NCBI GenBank assembly: GCA_030015575.1
Contig: JASDDO010000016.1
Coordinates: 179,240,815 to 179,304,814, forward strand
Origin: Agapanthus africanus
Taxonomy: Eukaryota; Streptophyta; Magnoliopsida; Asparagales; Amaryllidaceae
DNA length: 64,000 bases
Direction: 5' to 3'
Positions 11,638 through 23,402 of this stretch are shown one piece after another. The number at the start of each line of letters is the position of its first letter. Position 1 is the first letter of the stretch. Both the position numbers and the translations under genes were made by a program. A model generated the notes under the pieces. It was not told the DNA's origin and ran no database searches. It was given only the letters and a program-made list of their open reading frames with translations.

Positions 11638-11650
11638 GAATCTTCTAGAA
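11638..11650 (-). promoter_or_regulatory. Heat-shock-element triple in B1 left LTR
   Basis: GAAtcTTCtaGAA gives three perfect alternating modules at 5-bp steps. The identical triple is at 19137-19149 in the right LTR. In transcription direction it lies upstream of the TATA-like site, the arrangement known from the heat-activated Copia element ONSEN. Confidence 0.65.
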
Positions 11651-11746
11651 GAATCCACACTCATCTCAAGAAAAGACAAATCCGTCTTTAACCGAATGTT
11701 AAAAGACGGCTGATAGAAAACAGGAAACTGGCAACTTCAAAAAGTG

Positions 11747-11768
11747 ATCCTGAAACGACTTTCAGGAT
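11747..11768. repeat. Perfect 9-bp inverted repeat in B LTR
   Basis: ATCCTGAAA and TTTCAGGAT around a CGAC loop. It is preserved in the other B1 LTR and in both B2 LTRs. A second near-perfect inverted repeat (CCGTCTTT...AAAGACGG, 11682-11709) lies next to it. Function unknown. Confidence 0.7.
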
Positions 11769-11912
11769 AACCCCGAAACTGTATAAATATACCCGCATTT
11801 GTATTACGACCGAATACAAATGCAACTGAGACAAAGATATTATACCTACTCAATATAATACTCGGATCCGGCTTAAACCAAAGCCGACCAGTATCATCTG
11901 CCCGAAAACTGA

Positions 11913-11932
11913 CACGTGCGTAAACGCACGTG
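11913..11932. promoter_or_regulatory. Double G-box inverted repeat in B1 left LTR
   Basis: CACGTGCG, loop TAAA, CGCACGTG: a perfect 8-bp inverted repeat whose arms each contain the G-box CACGTG. It is present unchanged at 19412-19431, 55545-55564 and 63037-63056, that is in all four B LTRs. G-boxes bind plant bZIP and bHLH factors; the role here is inferred. Confidence 0.65.
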
Positions 11933-13066
11933 CATTTTCCGAACCCTGCCATAAAACCATACGGCCTCTACAACGTTTCGCCCGAACTTGGGAAACTGTC
12001 TGTGGGGGACTCTAATGACTCGTCAGCACCCTGGCAGTGGGTTTAACCACAAACCGTCAGCGGCACTAGCAATGCATAACGGCTGCCCACGGACTGACCT
12101 CAAGGGTGGCCGAGGAGCGAACTCAAGGGAGACCGATGAGCGAACTCCTCCGAAAACCCTACTGAGCCTAACAGTGACAATGTATATACAGTCCGGTCCG
12201 TTCGTCAATGAGTATCGCATATCTGTCTAGGGGGCTAGCAACGTCAGACCCCCAAAAGCAGTATAAGTCATGTCGGAGTGAAGCCCAAATACACCCTGAG
12301 ATACTACTGGAGTACCTACCAGTAAATCTCCTACCATGGCCATGGATTTGTGTAATGGCTCTCCTAGACACAGCACGACCTCGCCCCCAATACCGGGAGA
12401 GACGAATCCCCTGCCGATCCGCTCACGTGCCTCCATATGGCTCGGGACTGTACCCAAAAGCTACCTGTTTGCACGACTCCTTTGAGCCGTGGTAGGGTAG
12501 AAATCAAAGAACAGTGGGAACTCACACGAGACAAATGACGACCTCAGGTCGATGAACTAACCTGTACACATGTCACAAGGGAACTGCTATCTGACGATAT
12601 GTATAGTACTAACTAGCAGATTCCCGGCGAGTCCTGTCCGGTGTACTCATAACCCAATGAGCACCTGTATACATCTTAGGTGATCCAACTGACACCAGTG
12701 GCTTGTGAGACCGGCCACCGCCCCTCATCGGGGTCTCGACTGTATACACTAGTCTATTCCGGAGTATCGATGCCCTGTCTCGAAACTCCCACGACTAGGG
12801 ACCACAATTAAGGATATGCATATAAACTACCCAACTCTCACGTATATGATCGCCATCATACTGTTGGTAGTAAAGCAAGATCCTAAGGGCTCTATCAAAG
12901 TGTAACATGCAATCAGTCACCTGAACATGTACACGACTGATAAAGGCAAACCAGATAGCATACTATCATCTCGAGTAAGACTGTGCTACCGGGATAGGTC
13001 CTTCGCAATCATTGCAATCACGTACCTGCGATCCAATAATTGACTATGAGGGCACTATCTCCAACA

Positions 13067-13080
13067 ATCTCCCACTTGCA
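13067..13080 (-). other. Polypurine tract of B1
   Basis: The plus strand ATCTCCCACTTGCA directly follows the LTR end. It is identical to that of C, B2 and D2 and matches E and A in reverse sense. Confidence 0.85.
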
Positions 13081-16000
13081 CTCAAGGCTAATATTGCGAT
13101 GTCGACTACTCACAGCCCGTGTGAAACCGAACATCCAACTCCTCTACTAATCAGTTTCACAAAGCCCGTTTGTAAAACTATTGTGTTCGAGAAATAGCCT
13201 CGGTGAGTGGATCCGCCTAGAAGTTTCTTTCTGTATCTCTCTTAATCTCAAGTTCACGGAGAAAGCCATCTCCCGAATTAAGTAGTACCTGTCTTAGAAT
13301 ATGTCTGGATATCTGATGGGACCTTAGTTCATAAATGAACTCCATATCCAAACTTCTTAGACTGAATCGATCACTGAACCTAATCAGTATCGGGCACCTT
13401 GCTTCCCACAGTATCCTCTTGGACCACCTGTCCATAATACTGTCCCTCTTCGTCAGAGGGAAAAACTAAAACTCTGACAGTCACTCTGTCATCCACGTCA
13501 CCTTTGAAGCTTGGAATGATAATCGTCTCCCGAAAGAGGCTGCCGTTATCAAATCCGTAGAACATGTACCAATGTTCTAAAACTGCTTCCTTATGTTTCT
13601 CCAGGATTGGATTAATACAAACTTATTGCATCTAGTGCAAAAACAACATTTGGTGCGGTACTTGACATCTCATGATTGACTCAATTGCCTAAGCAAGTGA
13701 TCTGCCAATCATGCACATCCCTCTCCCCTTTAGTCTGTAAGACACCTTTAGAGAGGGTGACTCCATCACCTGCAGGTACACCACCATGCTAGGAGTCAAC
13801 TATTCCAAAAACCATTAGAATATCTGTCAAAGTACCCACATTGGGAAACAACCCAAATCCAGATCTAAAACCATAGATCTAGAAACCAGAATGTCAAATA
13901 TTATATCCATATCCTGTCTGGAGAAACAACTGTGTGACGAACACAGTACAACCGATCGTAGTATAGGAATTTTACTTCCTACTCTGTGTATGTCATCCAG
14001 ATACCATGACATCACACCCAACTACCTTCTTAACTGATCCATCCCCTATTCTGATTGAAGTCAAACCCATGACTGTCACATCAAAATTAGATGATCTATC
14101 TCCGCTATCACTGCTCAAGTCTATAAATAGATATAAGCATCTTGCCCACTATGCTTCCGCTGCTCCCACTGACTACGACAACCCTCCTACCGGGTCTCAT
14201 ATCCTGGAACAACAGTAGTGTCAAGTCTTGGTAGATAAGAACCTCCCTGTCACGGTCCTTGAGGCTACCGAAGTACCTCTCGGGTGTCTGAGGTTACCTA
14301 CCATACCTGCGGAGTGGCTATTGGAATGTCAAACCTGATTGAATGTATAGGTCCTATTAAATTTTCCGTAATCGTTTGCGGTTCTGGAATCACTTCCAGT
14401 TCTACCATACTCCCACTACTGTTTTCTGAAAAAGATCCATTTTTACTAAAACTGTGGCGAGTCAAGAACAATATCACTATTGATCTTCCAAATGGTAGAA
14501 TATCAACCCTCGTCATAGCCAGGGTCAACCCACAAACAACCATTACAGAATCGTGCCCTGAGTTATCCAGTGTCTGGTTTTAATCATAAGCTGGACAACT
14601 CCCCGTACCTTAATTTCTTTTAAGGTACGATCCATTCTATATCCAATATAGAAATTTTGGCACTTATTTAATTGGAACCATATTCAATCCATGCATCTGT
14701 CTCCAGTGCATATCAACTTAATGGAAAGAGGCTAATCAGCATTACTCAACTTAGGAATCTATCCAATTATGAGTAACCTGAAAGAGAAACACGTTTCTCA
14801 AAACCATCACTATCATCTGAATACCAATCACAAGAATCTACATCTTTGATCTCTTTGAAGAATCCCGATACTTGTGATACCTGGTTCTCCACTTTATTCT
14901 TATACCCACAACTTCTCAAAACTTAGACCTTGTATTTCTACGAAACACTTGTCTAAATACTAGAGAAGTTATAAGTAAACAGAACATAGTACGAGGACCT
15001 ACCCCTTTGTCCTGATGGACACTAGGACAACATACAATACTCTGTATAAGTCCGCTGAGTTCAACAACTCAAAACCTGTGCGTTGTAGGTTGAAAACTGT
15101 ACCCTGGCGATTTCCTCAAATATCACCAATTACAACGAATTCCGATATAATGAGGATGATCACCTAATTCCCAATATCTTACTCCCACTCATCATCTGTA
15201 AAACCATACAGATATGAGAATGAAACCTGGTAAATACATACCCTTGGAGTAAGTGTCTAATCGGGAAAACAGTTTTTCCTTTTACAATGCACTGAAACAT
15301 GAAAATGTTTCGTAGGGGTATCCTGGTATTCATAGCAATGCCTCTTCCATAATCCAATTCATGACTTCAACCGTATATCTCTTTGCCATCTCTCCAAATC
15401 CCCTTTATTTGTCTTTAGTCGTTACCTTCTGTACACCATCGTTAGGCTAAATGGTTTTCTTCCTTCCCTACCGTTCGGCACCAGCCTATGGTTTGGAAGA
15501 AGACTATCCAGTAAGCATAATAGGTGTACCCTCCTAAACTAAGGAGTACTCGCATCTCGAGAGAAGGTGACGATAAAAGACAACTGAATAATACCTTATT
15601 CTTTTAAAGGTGAAATAGGAGTGGCGATGAAGTACGCGGTTTTGGTCGTGAATGATATCAGTCGCAATTTACTTTGCCCTCTTTCTAATCCCTTTATTTT
15701 GTCTTTACATATTTCCTTCTGCACACCCTACTTATGCTAATTGGTTTTCTTCATTCCCTACCTTTCGGCACAGCCTATGGTTTGGAATAAGACTATCCAA
15801 TAGGCGTAATAGGTGTACTCTCCTAAACCAAGGAGCTCTCGCAACCTGAGAGAAGGTGATAATAAAAGACAACTGAATAAACCAATTCTATTTCTCCTGA
15901 ACCTGGATCCATCCCCGAAGAAGTCCCTTCGAGTTCGTATATAACCATACGATGGATCTATCCAATGGAAGTGGATATCCGCAGTATACGGGTGTTCTGA

Positions 16001-16130
16001 GAAATTCAAAGGGTAAAAGAAGGAGTGGCAATGACTTATGCAACTCAGACAATCCAAAAAGCCAGTATATTAAGAAGGTTCGGTCAACCTGGTTACTGAG
16101 TCATAGTCTAGGGTCGGTCAAAGGTCGCTG
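13081..16130 (-). pseudogene. B1 interior, 3' half: pol fossil without usable frame
   Basis: The minus strand next to the polypurine tract keeps a decayed RNase H tail (residues like EIKRDTERN, compare EIKRVDTKN in E) and, further in, short RT-like pieces, all with many breaks. A segment at about 15383-16050 is present as two imperfect copies offset by about 290 bp. B2 carries the same sequence at very high identity, so the broken state was inherited by the family before its latest movement. Confidence 0.7.
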
Positions 16131-18413
16131 CCAAAGAGAGAGAGAGAAAAGAAACACTTTGCGTGCACTCTAACCTAGATCAGAATGGTCATTACTTTAT
16201 CTAATCCGGAAACCTCCCACTGTCCTGTCAAATTCTCCTCCAAACCTAAAGAAGAATCAATCGGGATCATCCGAAGAGTAAACCAACTCATCAGTGGGAA
16301 TCAGGATCCAACTCTCATCGCATGATAACGTGATGGAATGCATCCACGTTACTCATACTCCAGAAGGTATGCGCATACTCGGCAAGTTTCAGTTTCTTTA
16401 GAAACTCCTGATATTATTTTGCCCCATGCTCTTATAACCTTGGCGTTGGTCAAAATGTCATAAGTCACATGCCAAGTTCTACCCATCACTATCTTGTCAA
16501 TTTGAACCCACCCGCACATGCCCCTGACGTTGGCCAATCGGCAGAACGACTGTCCCAAACTAACTCATCTATCTATGCAACAATTGAATACCCAGCAGCT
16601 ACCAAACACTATGCCTTGGCGTTGGTCAAAATACGTAGCTTGAATACTACTGAATACCCAAAAGAAGTGACGGAGGGCTACGACTGGTTTTTGGCGAAAA
16701 ACCTTTAGCGTAGTGAACTTGATATCGCTGAAGGAACCTGATAGCTTTTTAAAATATAGTGGCGAAAACCTTTTGCTAAAGAGGTCACTCCCGGTAAAGG
16801 GATCTCGGCTCTTTCCTCGTGGAATGAGGTGCAGGATATTCCACTGAATACCGCTATGCAAAGCAACATGTAATCGACTATAGTGGAGTTATTACTCTGA
16901 TGCAAAATTCTGTCCAAGGGGTCAGTCCCGGTGAAGGGATATCGGCCCTTGCCCCGTCGAATGAGGTGCAGGATATTCCACTGAATACCGCTTTGCATAA
17001 CAAAAGAAAACGACTTTGCAATAGCACTTTTTAAATTGTTCCAACAACTGTAAACAGGTTTGTTTTTACTTTGCGTTGATCAGAATCAACGCAGTCCCAT
17101 CATTCAAACACACCAGAAAAGAACGAAAATAAAATGTACGTATATGCCATCCGCATTCGTCACTGGGTCCCTTCATAACCCGTTAGGTTACTTAACTAAC
17201 GACAGAGCGGGGACTGGACTAGCGCGGGTGTAAAACATATACAACATCTAATAGTATATAAACCAATATACATAATCGCTCCAGGCGTGATAATATGCAA
17301 CATTACAGAAAAGTAATAAGCATCACAGAACAATACAGATAATCTGGGATCCCCGAGTTTCACAGAGCCGCTGCTGAAACTCGACGTTCCCCTGTCGTGT
17401 GGATAGCCTGTGCAATGAAACCTAGACCCCTACGGGTGCGGCAAGTTACCCACCAAAACCTGAAGCGAGGCAATCCCCACAGCATAGTGAATGGAACACC
17501 CGGCACTTCACGGAATCCGGTAAATTGAGCACCCCTCCTTGGGTCAATCTGTACCCCCTACGAGTGCGGCGAATAGTCTGCCAATTCTGAAGTGGGGCCC
17601 CTCTGCCTCTCAAAGCCATGAGATGCGGACCCGTTGCTTTCCCGAACCCGGCTATCCGTGCACTCCGTCGCGGGGTAAAACCTAGTACAGTATTGAAAAA
17701 TAGTATAATAGGTACATCGACCGCAACCTGGTCGTGCCCCAAAAGAATATTATACAACAGGCAGTGACGGCAGTCCACAAGTTGGACGCTCGCCCCGCAA
17801 TATCAAATGTACAAATAAACACAAACTGTACTACCATTGCACACTGCTATCCACCACGACAAATCCGCAACATCACAGCACAACACAGAACATCAACGCG
17901 AATGTCACGTTCGCAAACCCGTCTAAAAGAACTATAGCAATCAGACGCGGTTTACCGATCAAATGACATTCCCGGTCGGAGATATAATGTAAGCACTGTA
18001 AACTAACGTGTTTAAATTTCGATCGACCAAAGACCAAATTTCAAAAAGTGGGCCCCACTGCTTACTGGTGAACAGTAACAAAATCTGGGCCAAAACTATA
18101 TATTCCAAAAACCCCAAAATCCATCACTGAACACACTGACAAAATTTGGGAGCACGTGCTCCCCACGTGGCCGCGGTTGCGCGGCCAAACCATGGGTTTG
18201 GCCGCCCTTCCGCGGCGACTTGGAGGGATCACGACCCCAAATTTCGTCGTAGTTCTTAGAATTCCCTGCTCGGATTTTTAAGACATCCAGAAATAAATTT
18301 TGAGACCGTTTAAAATCGACAGAAACTGTCGGCATAGGATTTTGTAGTTTTTGATTTCCGGTCGGATCGATGTTTTAAACGCGTTAGCACAAGTTAGAAT
18401 AGCAAAATGGTGA
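16131..18413 (-). other. B1 leader region (minus strand)
   Basis: Read from the primer site leftwards it mirrors the A and E leaders: a GC-rich hairpin (18181-18205), a CGTTAG/CTAACG hairpin (17181-17201), a two-unit repeat of period about 137 bp (16782-17002), the ACGGAGGGCTACG block (about 16672), three GTCAA/CCAA motifs (about 16625, 16532 and 16449), and a CT-rich tract ending in GGCAG at about 16128, where gag begins in E. No coding sequence recognised. It is unusually well conserved for an element lacking proteins. Confidence 0.65.
18181..18205. other. Perfect 11-bp hairpin near B1 primer site
   Basis: GCGGCCAAACC and GGTTTGGCCGC around a three-base ATG loop, about 210 nt inside the primer site. 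B2 has the identical hairpin at 61820-61844. Confidence 0.7.
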
Positions 18414-18426
18414 GGCTCTGATACCA
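18414..18426 (-). other. Primer binding site of B1
   Basis: The plus strand GGCTCTGATACCA is the complement of TGGTATCAGAGCC, one base from the LTR edge at 18428. It fixes the minus orientation. Confidence 0.93.
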
Positions 18427-18427
18427 C

Positions 18428-20565
18428 TGTAAGTCTACGCTAGCGCCCCGGCAGTCTACAGATGCCAAATGCGGAACAAAACTTTTAAACTGGCGCTATC
18501 GTATACTTTAACCCGGATCTGCCATTATTGCTAAACTAACAAACTGTAAAGAGTGTAGAATGGTTATACCGAACGATCCGAGTCCTTCGTTCTTCAACCA
18601 TCATCCCACGCTCCATTGCGGCTACTCCGATCTCGTCGATCTCCGATGTCCTCGTCGAAGTGGCACCACATGATCGGTTCTTTAAACGGGCTCCCGCCTC
18701 TGACTCGAGGCAACTCGATCGTCAAGTTTGCTAAAAGAGACGACCAAGAATGATGTAGAGAATGAGTAGATGACTTTGTCTCACTTCGTCCAAATCCGTG
18801 GACGATCGGTTAATGAAGTTGCCGTGGAAATCGGGTGATGGAATGAAATGGACTGTGAAATTCCATACACCGATAAAACCTATCATAATCTTTTCTATCA
18901 AGTGAAACATCAAGTGAGAGTGAGAATGAGGAGAGAGAGAGGGCAAGCCATATATAGCAAGAGGGAGGTGACCGTAGGAGAGGGGGGGTGACCATAGGAT
19001 AAAGCTTCTCACTTCAAAATATCCTAAGGAAAACAAAAGGTATTAATACTAAAGCATGAATCACTAATACACCTCATCATGCTTTAATTGCAACCAATGA
19101 AAACATAACACCAAATAATCCTAGTCACCTCATCTAGAATCTTCTAGAAGAATCCACACTCATCTCAAGAAAAGACAAATCCGTCTTTAACCGAATGTTA
19201 AAAGACGGCTGATAGAAAACAGGAAACTGGCAACTTCAAAAAGTGATCCTGAAACGACTTTCAGGATAACCCCGAAACTGTATAAATATACCCGCATTTG
19301 TATTACGACCGAATACAAATGCAACTGAGACAAAGATATTATACCTACTCAATATAATACTCGGATCCGGCTTAAACCAAAGCCGACCAGTATCATCTGC
19401 CCGAAAACTGACACGTGCGTAAACGCACGTGCATTTTCCGAACCCTGCCATAAAACCATACGGCCTCTACAACGTTTCGCCCGAACTTGGGAAACTGTCT
19501 GTGGGGGACTCTAATGACTCGTCAGCACCCTGGCAGTGGGTTTAACCACAAACCGTCAGCGGCACTAGCAATGCATAACGGCTGCCCACGGACTGACCTC
19601 AAGGGTGGCCGAGGAGCGAACTCAAGGGAGACCGATGAGCGAACTCCTCCGAAAACCCTACTGAGCCTAACAGTGACAATGTATATACAGTCCGGTCCGT
19701 TCGTCAATGAGTATCGCATATCTGTCTAGGGGGCTAGCAACGTCAGACCCCCAAAAGCAGTATAAGTCATGTCGGAGTGAAGCCCAAATACACCCTGAGA
19801 TACTACTGGAGTACCTACCAGTAAATCTCCTACCATGGCCATGGATTTGTGTAATGGCTCTCCTAGACACAGCACGACCTCGCCCCCAATACCGGGAGAG
19901 ACGAATCCCCTGCCGATCCGCTCACGTGCCTCCATATGGCTCGGGACTGTACCCAAAAGCTACCTGTTTGCACGACTCCTTTGAGCCGTGGTAGGGTAGA
20001 AATCAAAGAACAGTGGGAACTCACACGAGACAAATGACGACCTCAGGTCGATGAACTAACCTGTACACATGTCACAAGGGAACTGCTATCTGACGATATG
20101 TATAGTACTAACTAGCAGATTCCCGGCGAGTCCTGTCCGGTGTACTCATAACCCAATGAGCACCTGTATACATCTTAGGTGATCCAACTGACACCAGTGG
20201 CTTGTGAGACCGGCCACCGCCCCTCATCGGGGTCTCGACTGTATACACTAGTCTATTCCGGAGTATCGATGCCCTGTCTCGAAACTCCCACGACTAGGGA
20301 CCACAATTAAGGATATGCATATAAACTACCCAACTCTCACGTATATGATCGCCATCATACTGTTGGTAGTAAAGCAAGATCCTAAGGGCTCTATCAAAGT
20401 GTAACATGCAATCAGTCACCTGAACATGTACACGACTGATAAAGGCAAACCAGATAGCATACTATCATCTCGAGTAAGACTGTGCTACCGGGATAGGTCC
20501 TTCGCAATCATTGCAATCACGTACCTGCGATCCAATAATTGACTATGAGGGCACTATCTCCAACA
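18428..20565 (-). repeat. B1 5' LTR (right copy)
   Basis: 2,138 bp, the same length as the left copy, with about four differences. It holds the same regulatory sites: heat-shock triple 19137-19149, double G-box 19412-19431, TATA-like 18951-18956. As the 5' LTR in the minus orientation, this copy would drive transcription. Confidence 0.93.
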
Positions 20566-20570
20566 GTTGG

Positions 20571-23391
20571 TCCCACTCCAACTTATAATTGTTATAAGAC
20601 CGAGAAGGAAATAGGGGATTACCAGAATTCCCGTGCCGCCCAAACGAAGAAAGTACATGATGATGCATCTTCTTCGGGTGTGTTCATTACCGAGAACTGT
20701 TTCTCAGTATCCTTTACGTCCTGGGTATTAGATACCGGATCAGGATCCCATATATGTAATATGTTACATGGGCTAAAGAAAGGTAAAGAACTGAGAACGG
20801 GTGATAAGTTTCAAGAGTTGGAAACGGTACAATTGTTGCAAGCCAAGTCTGTTGGCAGTTATCACCCTATATTAACAAATACATTGATTCTGAACGAATG
20901 TTATTAGATACCGAACCTGATATACAACATCATATCAGTATCTTTATTTAATAAAGAAGGATATAATTTGTATTGTTGGATAATGTTTTAAACATTTCTT
21001 ATATCAAGATTTGATCAGTTCAGGCACGTTATCTAAAAGAATAGACGTTCTAAATCAAACCACAATTCTTAATGTACAGAATACACACAAGAGGAAGAGT
21101 TCAGAAATGAACGAATCCTTCTTGAGGTATTGTAGACTAGGTCATATCAATGTAACCCAACTAGCTGAAGTTACATAAAGATGCATATTTAAATCTGTTT
21201 GAATTTACATCTTGTGAAACTTTCCAGTCATGTCACAAAGATAAAATGACCATAGCTCCGTTTATTGGAAACAGAGAAAGAGTTAGTAAACTCTTGGGAT
21301 TGATACATGCTGATGTATGAAAGTCCCTGTCTACACATGCCAGGACCGGTTCTTTGTATTTCATTACATTCAATGATGATCTCTCAAGATTCAGGCATAT
21401 GTTCCTGATGAAACACAAGTCCGAAGCTTTTGAGATATTCATAGAATATAAGATAGAAGTAAAGAACCAAAACAGGTATAAGTATTATGTCCTTTGATGT
21501 GATCAAGGAGGAGAATACTTGAGCACGGAATTTCTGGATTATTCTAAAGGAGAATGAGATTCTCTCTCAGCATTACTCCTCCGTATACACCACAGCACGT
21601 AGGTGTATCGGGGCGGAGCAATCGCACCCTATGTGATATGGTGTGCTCTATGATGAGTACTACTGAGTTGCTTATTTCCTTTTGGGAGTTATGCACTTAA
21701 GAAGCTACATACCTATTGAATAGGGTTCCAATCAAATCAGATACCTACCACTCCATATGTGATATGGTATGGGAGGAGCCCATCTCTTGAGGAAGTTAAG
21801 ATTTGGGGTTGTCCGGCCTATGTCTAAAAGCAAAATCCGGACAAGCTTGAGGTAAGGTCAGTTCTATGTAAGTTTGTTGGATATCCCAAGCATCAGCAAG
21901 GGAATATCTTCTACCGAATCGAGGAACAAAAGATGTTTTATTTCTCGGCATGCCACCTTTTTGAGAAAAAGGGAATTTCTTGTGAAGAAATTAGTGGTCA
22001 TGAGATAGAACTGGAAAGAGTTCCAGCTATACAAACTGCAGCTGATGATTTGGTAGAACCGGAGGATTCAATAGTTTCCAACGAAACTCAGCCTCTCCGC
22101 CGATTCGGCAGGGTTCCTCATCCACCTGAGAGATACTTCGGTTTCTTTATGACAGTGGGAGCGAGGATTGCATCATGAGATGATGACCCAACTTGTTTCG
22201 AGCAGGCCATCAAGAGTGAGGACTCTGTGAGTATGGCTGCATGCTTAGCAATCTGAGATGGAATCCATATACACCAACAAAGTATGGACTTTGATAGCTT
22301 TATCTGAAGGGTTAAATCCCCATCAGGAGCAAGTATATCTTGAGAAGATTACTAGGTGTACATGGAAAGGTTGAGACTTTCAAAGCTATGCTTAAGTCCA
22401 TCCAGATCCTACTTGCTATTGCTACATACCATGATTACGATATCTGGCGGTTGGGTGTCAGGACAGCTTTTCTAAATAGTGATTTGGAAGAGAGCTTCTA
22501 TAAGTACACAGCCAGAGGGTTTCGTAGACAGTGGGAGCAGCGGAAACGTGCGCAAGTAGTTTTATGGGATAAATTAGGCATCGCAGAGTTGGAACATCTG
22601 TTTTGATGTGGTAGTCAAAAAGTTTGACTTCATCAAAATGGTATATGAACCTTGTATATACAAAAGGGTAGTAGGGAGTATGGTGGTGATCCTCGTATAG
22701 TATGTAGATGACATACTCTTGATAGGGAAGGAGTTTCCTATCCTACTCTCGGTCAATCTCCTCTTATCACAAGGATTCTCCATATAGGATTAATGTGATA
22801 CCTCCTGAATCCTTGATTTTGGGTCTATGAGATAGATCTACATGGATGTTAGGATGCTCGGTAGGTGTAGTGAGATGGTATCAATAGATCCTGGGGAGAA
22901 TCACTGGAATGGTTCCAGGATGGTAAGGTAGACTGAATGTCAGTCACAGGCATTGTCTTTACCCTTAGTGGAGGGACGGTATGTTGGATGAGTTCCAAGC
23001 TAGATACCGTGACATACTAGACGATAAAGGCAGGATAAATCACTACCATGGATACTACCAAAGAGGCAGTCTGGATATATATAATAGTTCATGAGATGAA
23101 CTTAGTTCCTACCATTGTGTGGCAATGGAGTTGTGGCTTATGCCTAGGAACCCCCGTCCCATCATAGATCAAGACAATATTCTTAGGCAGTATCGCCTGA
23201 TCAGGGAGATGGTTGATCTCCAGGGAGATGGTTGATCTAGGTTAGGAGAGTAGACACAGAGGACAACAGCGCGGATCCACTCACAAAGGCCTATTTCCCA
23301 GTAGAGACTTTTTTGGGAATGGTTGAGTATGAGATACTTCAACCACAGCTGATTGTTGGGTATGCGATACCACAACAGATGGCCCTAGTGC
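20571..23391 (+). pseudogene. Element A pol fossil (protease, integrase, RT, RNase H remnants)
   Basis: Resumes after B1. Recognisable by alignment to E: protease motif LDTGSGSHIC near 20730, integrase-like stretches near 21300-21800, an RT stretch (LAIATYHDYDIWRLGVRTAFLN) near 22400, and RNase H-like sequence to about 23340. Most of gag is missing between 10928 and 20571. The longest uninterrupted piece is about 120 codons, so this is a fossil with many breaks. D2's remnant (44151-45787) matches this part of A more closely than E does. Confidence 0.8.
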
Positions 23392-23401
23392 AAGTGGGAG
23401 A
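23392..23401 (+). other. Polypurine tract of element A
   Basis: AAGTGGGAGA directly before the TG of the 3' LTR at 23403, the same as in E at 54066-54075. Confidence 0.88.
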
Positions 23402-23402
23402 T

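Larger units (their letters stand above)
10929..13066 (-). repeat. B1 3' LTR (left copy)
   Basis: 2,138 bp. On the minus strand it opens TGTTGGAGATAGTGCCCTCA and ends ...GTAGACTTACA. In transcription order it holds the GATAG-CATA-CTATC box (12951-12975), a double G-box inverted repeat (11913-11932), inverted repeats at 11747-11768 and 11682-11709, a heat-shock triple (11638-11650), a TATA-like site (11452-11457) and a CT-rich tract. Confidence 0.93.
10929..20565 (-). mobile_element. Element B1: complete non-autonomous Copia-type LTR element, minus strand
   Basis: 9,637 bp with two LTRs of exactly 2,138 bp that differ at about four positions by eye (about 0.2%, under 0.1 Myr at 1.3e-8), a primer site, a polypurine tract and perfect GTTGG duplications. 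The 5.36-kb interior has no reading frame above about 110 codons, only faint pol similarity. The element is structurally whole as a mobile unit yet coding-dead. B2 has the same organisation, so this is a family and not one decayed copy. Proteins were presumably supplied in trans by an element such as E, which shares the termini and leader signals. Confidence 0.93.

Noticed and set aside
17446-17778. 110-codon minus-strand open frame
   Set aside because: It lies in the B leader between conserved RNA-type motifs; a homologous frame in B2 simply reflects near-identical DNA. No recognisable domain.
18414-18426. Possible tRNA-related sequence at the GGCTCTGATACCA sites
   Set aside because: These are 13-base primer sites complementary to a tRNA end, not tRNA genes; no cloverleaf is present around them.
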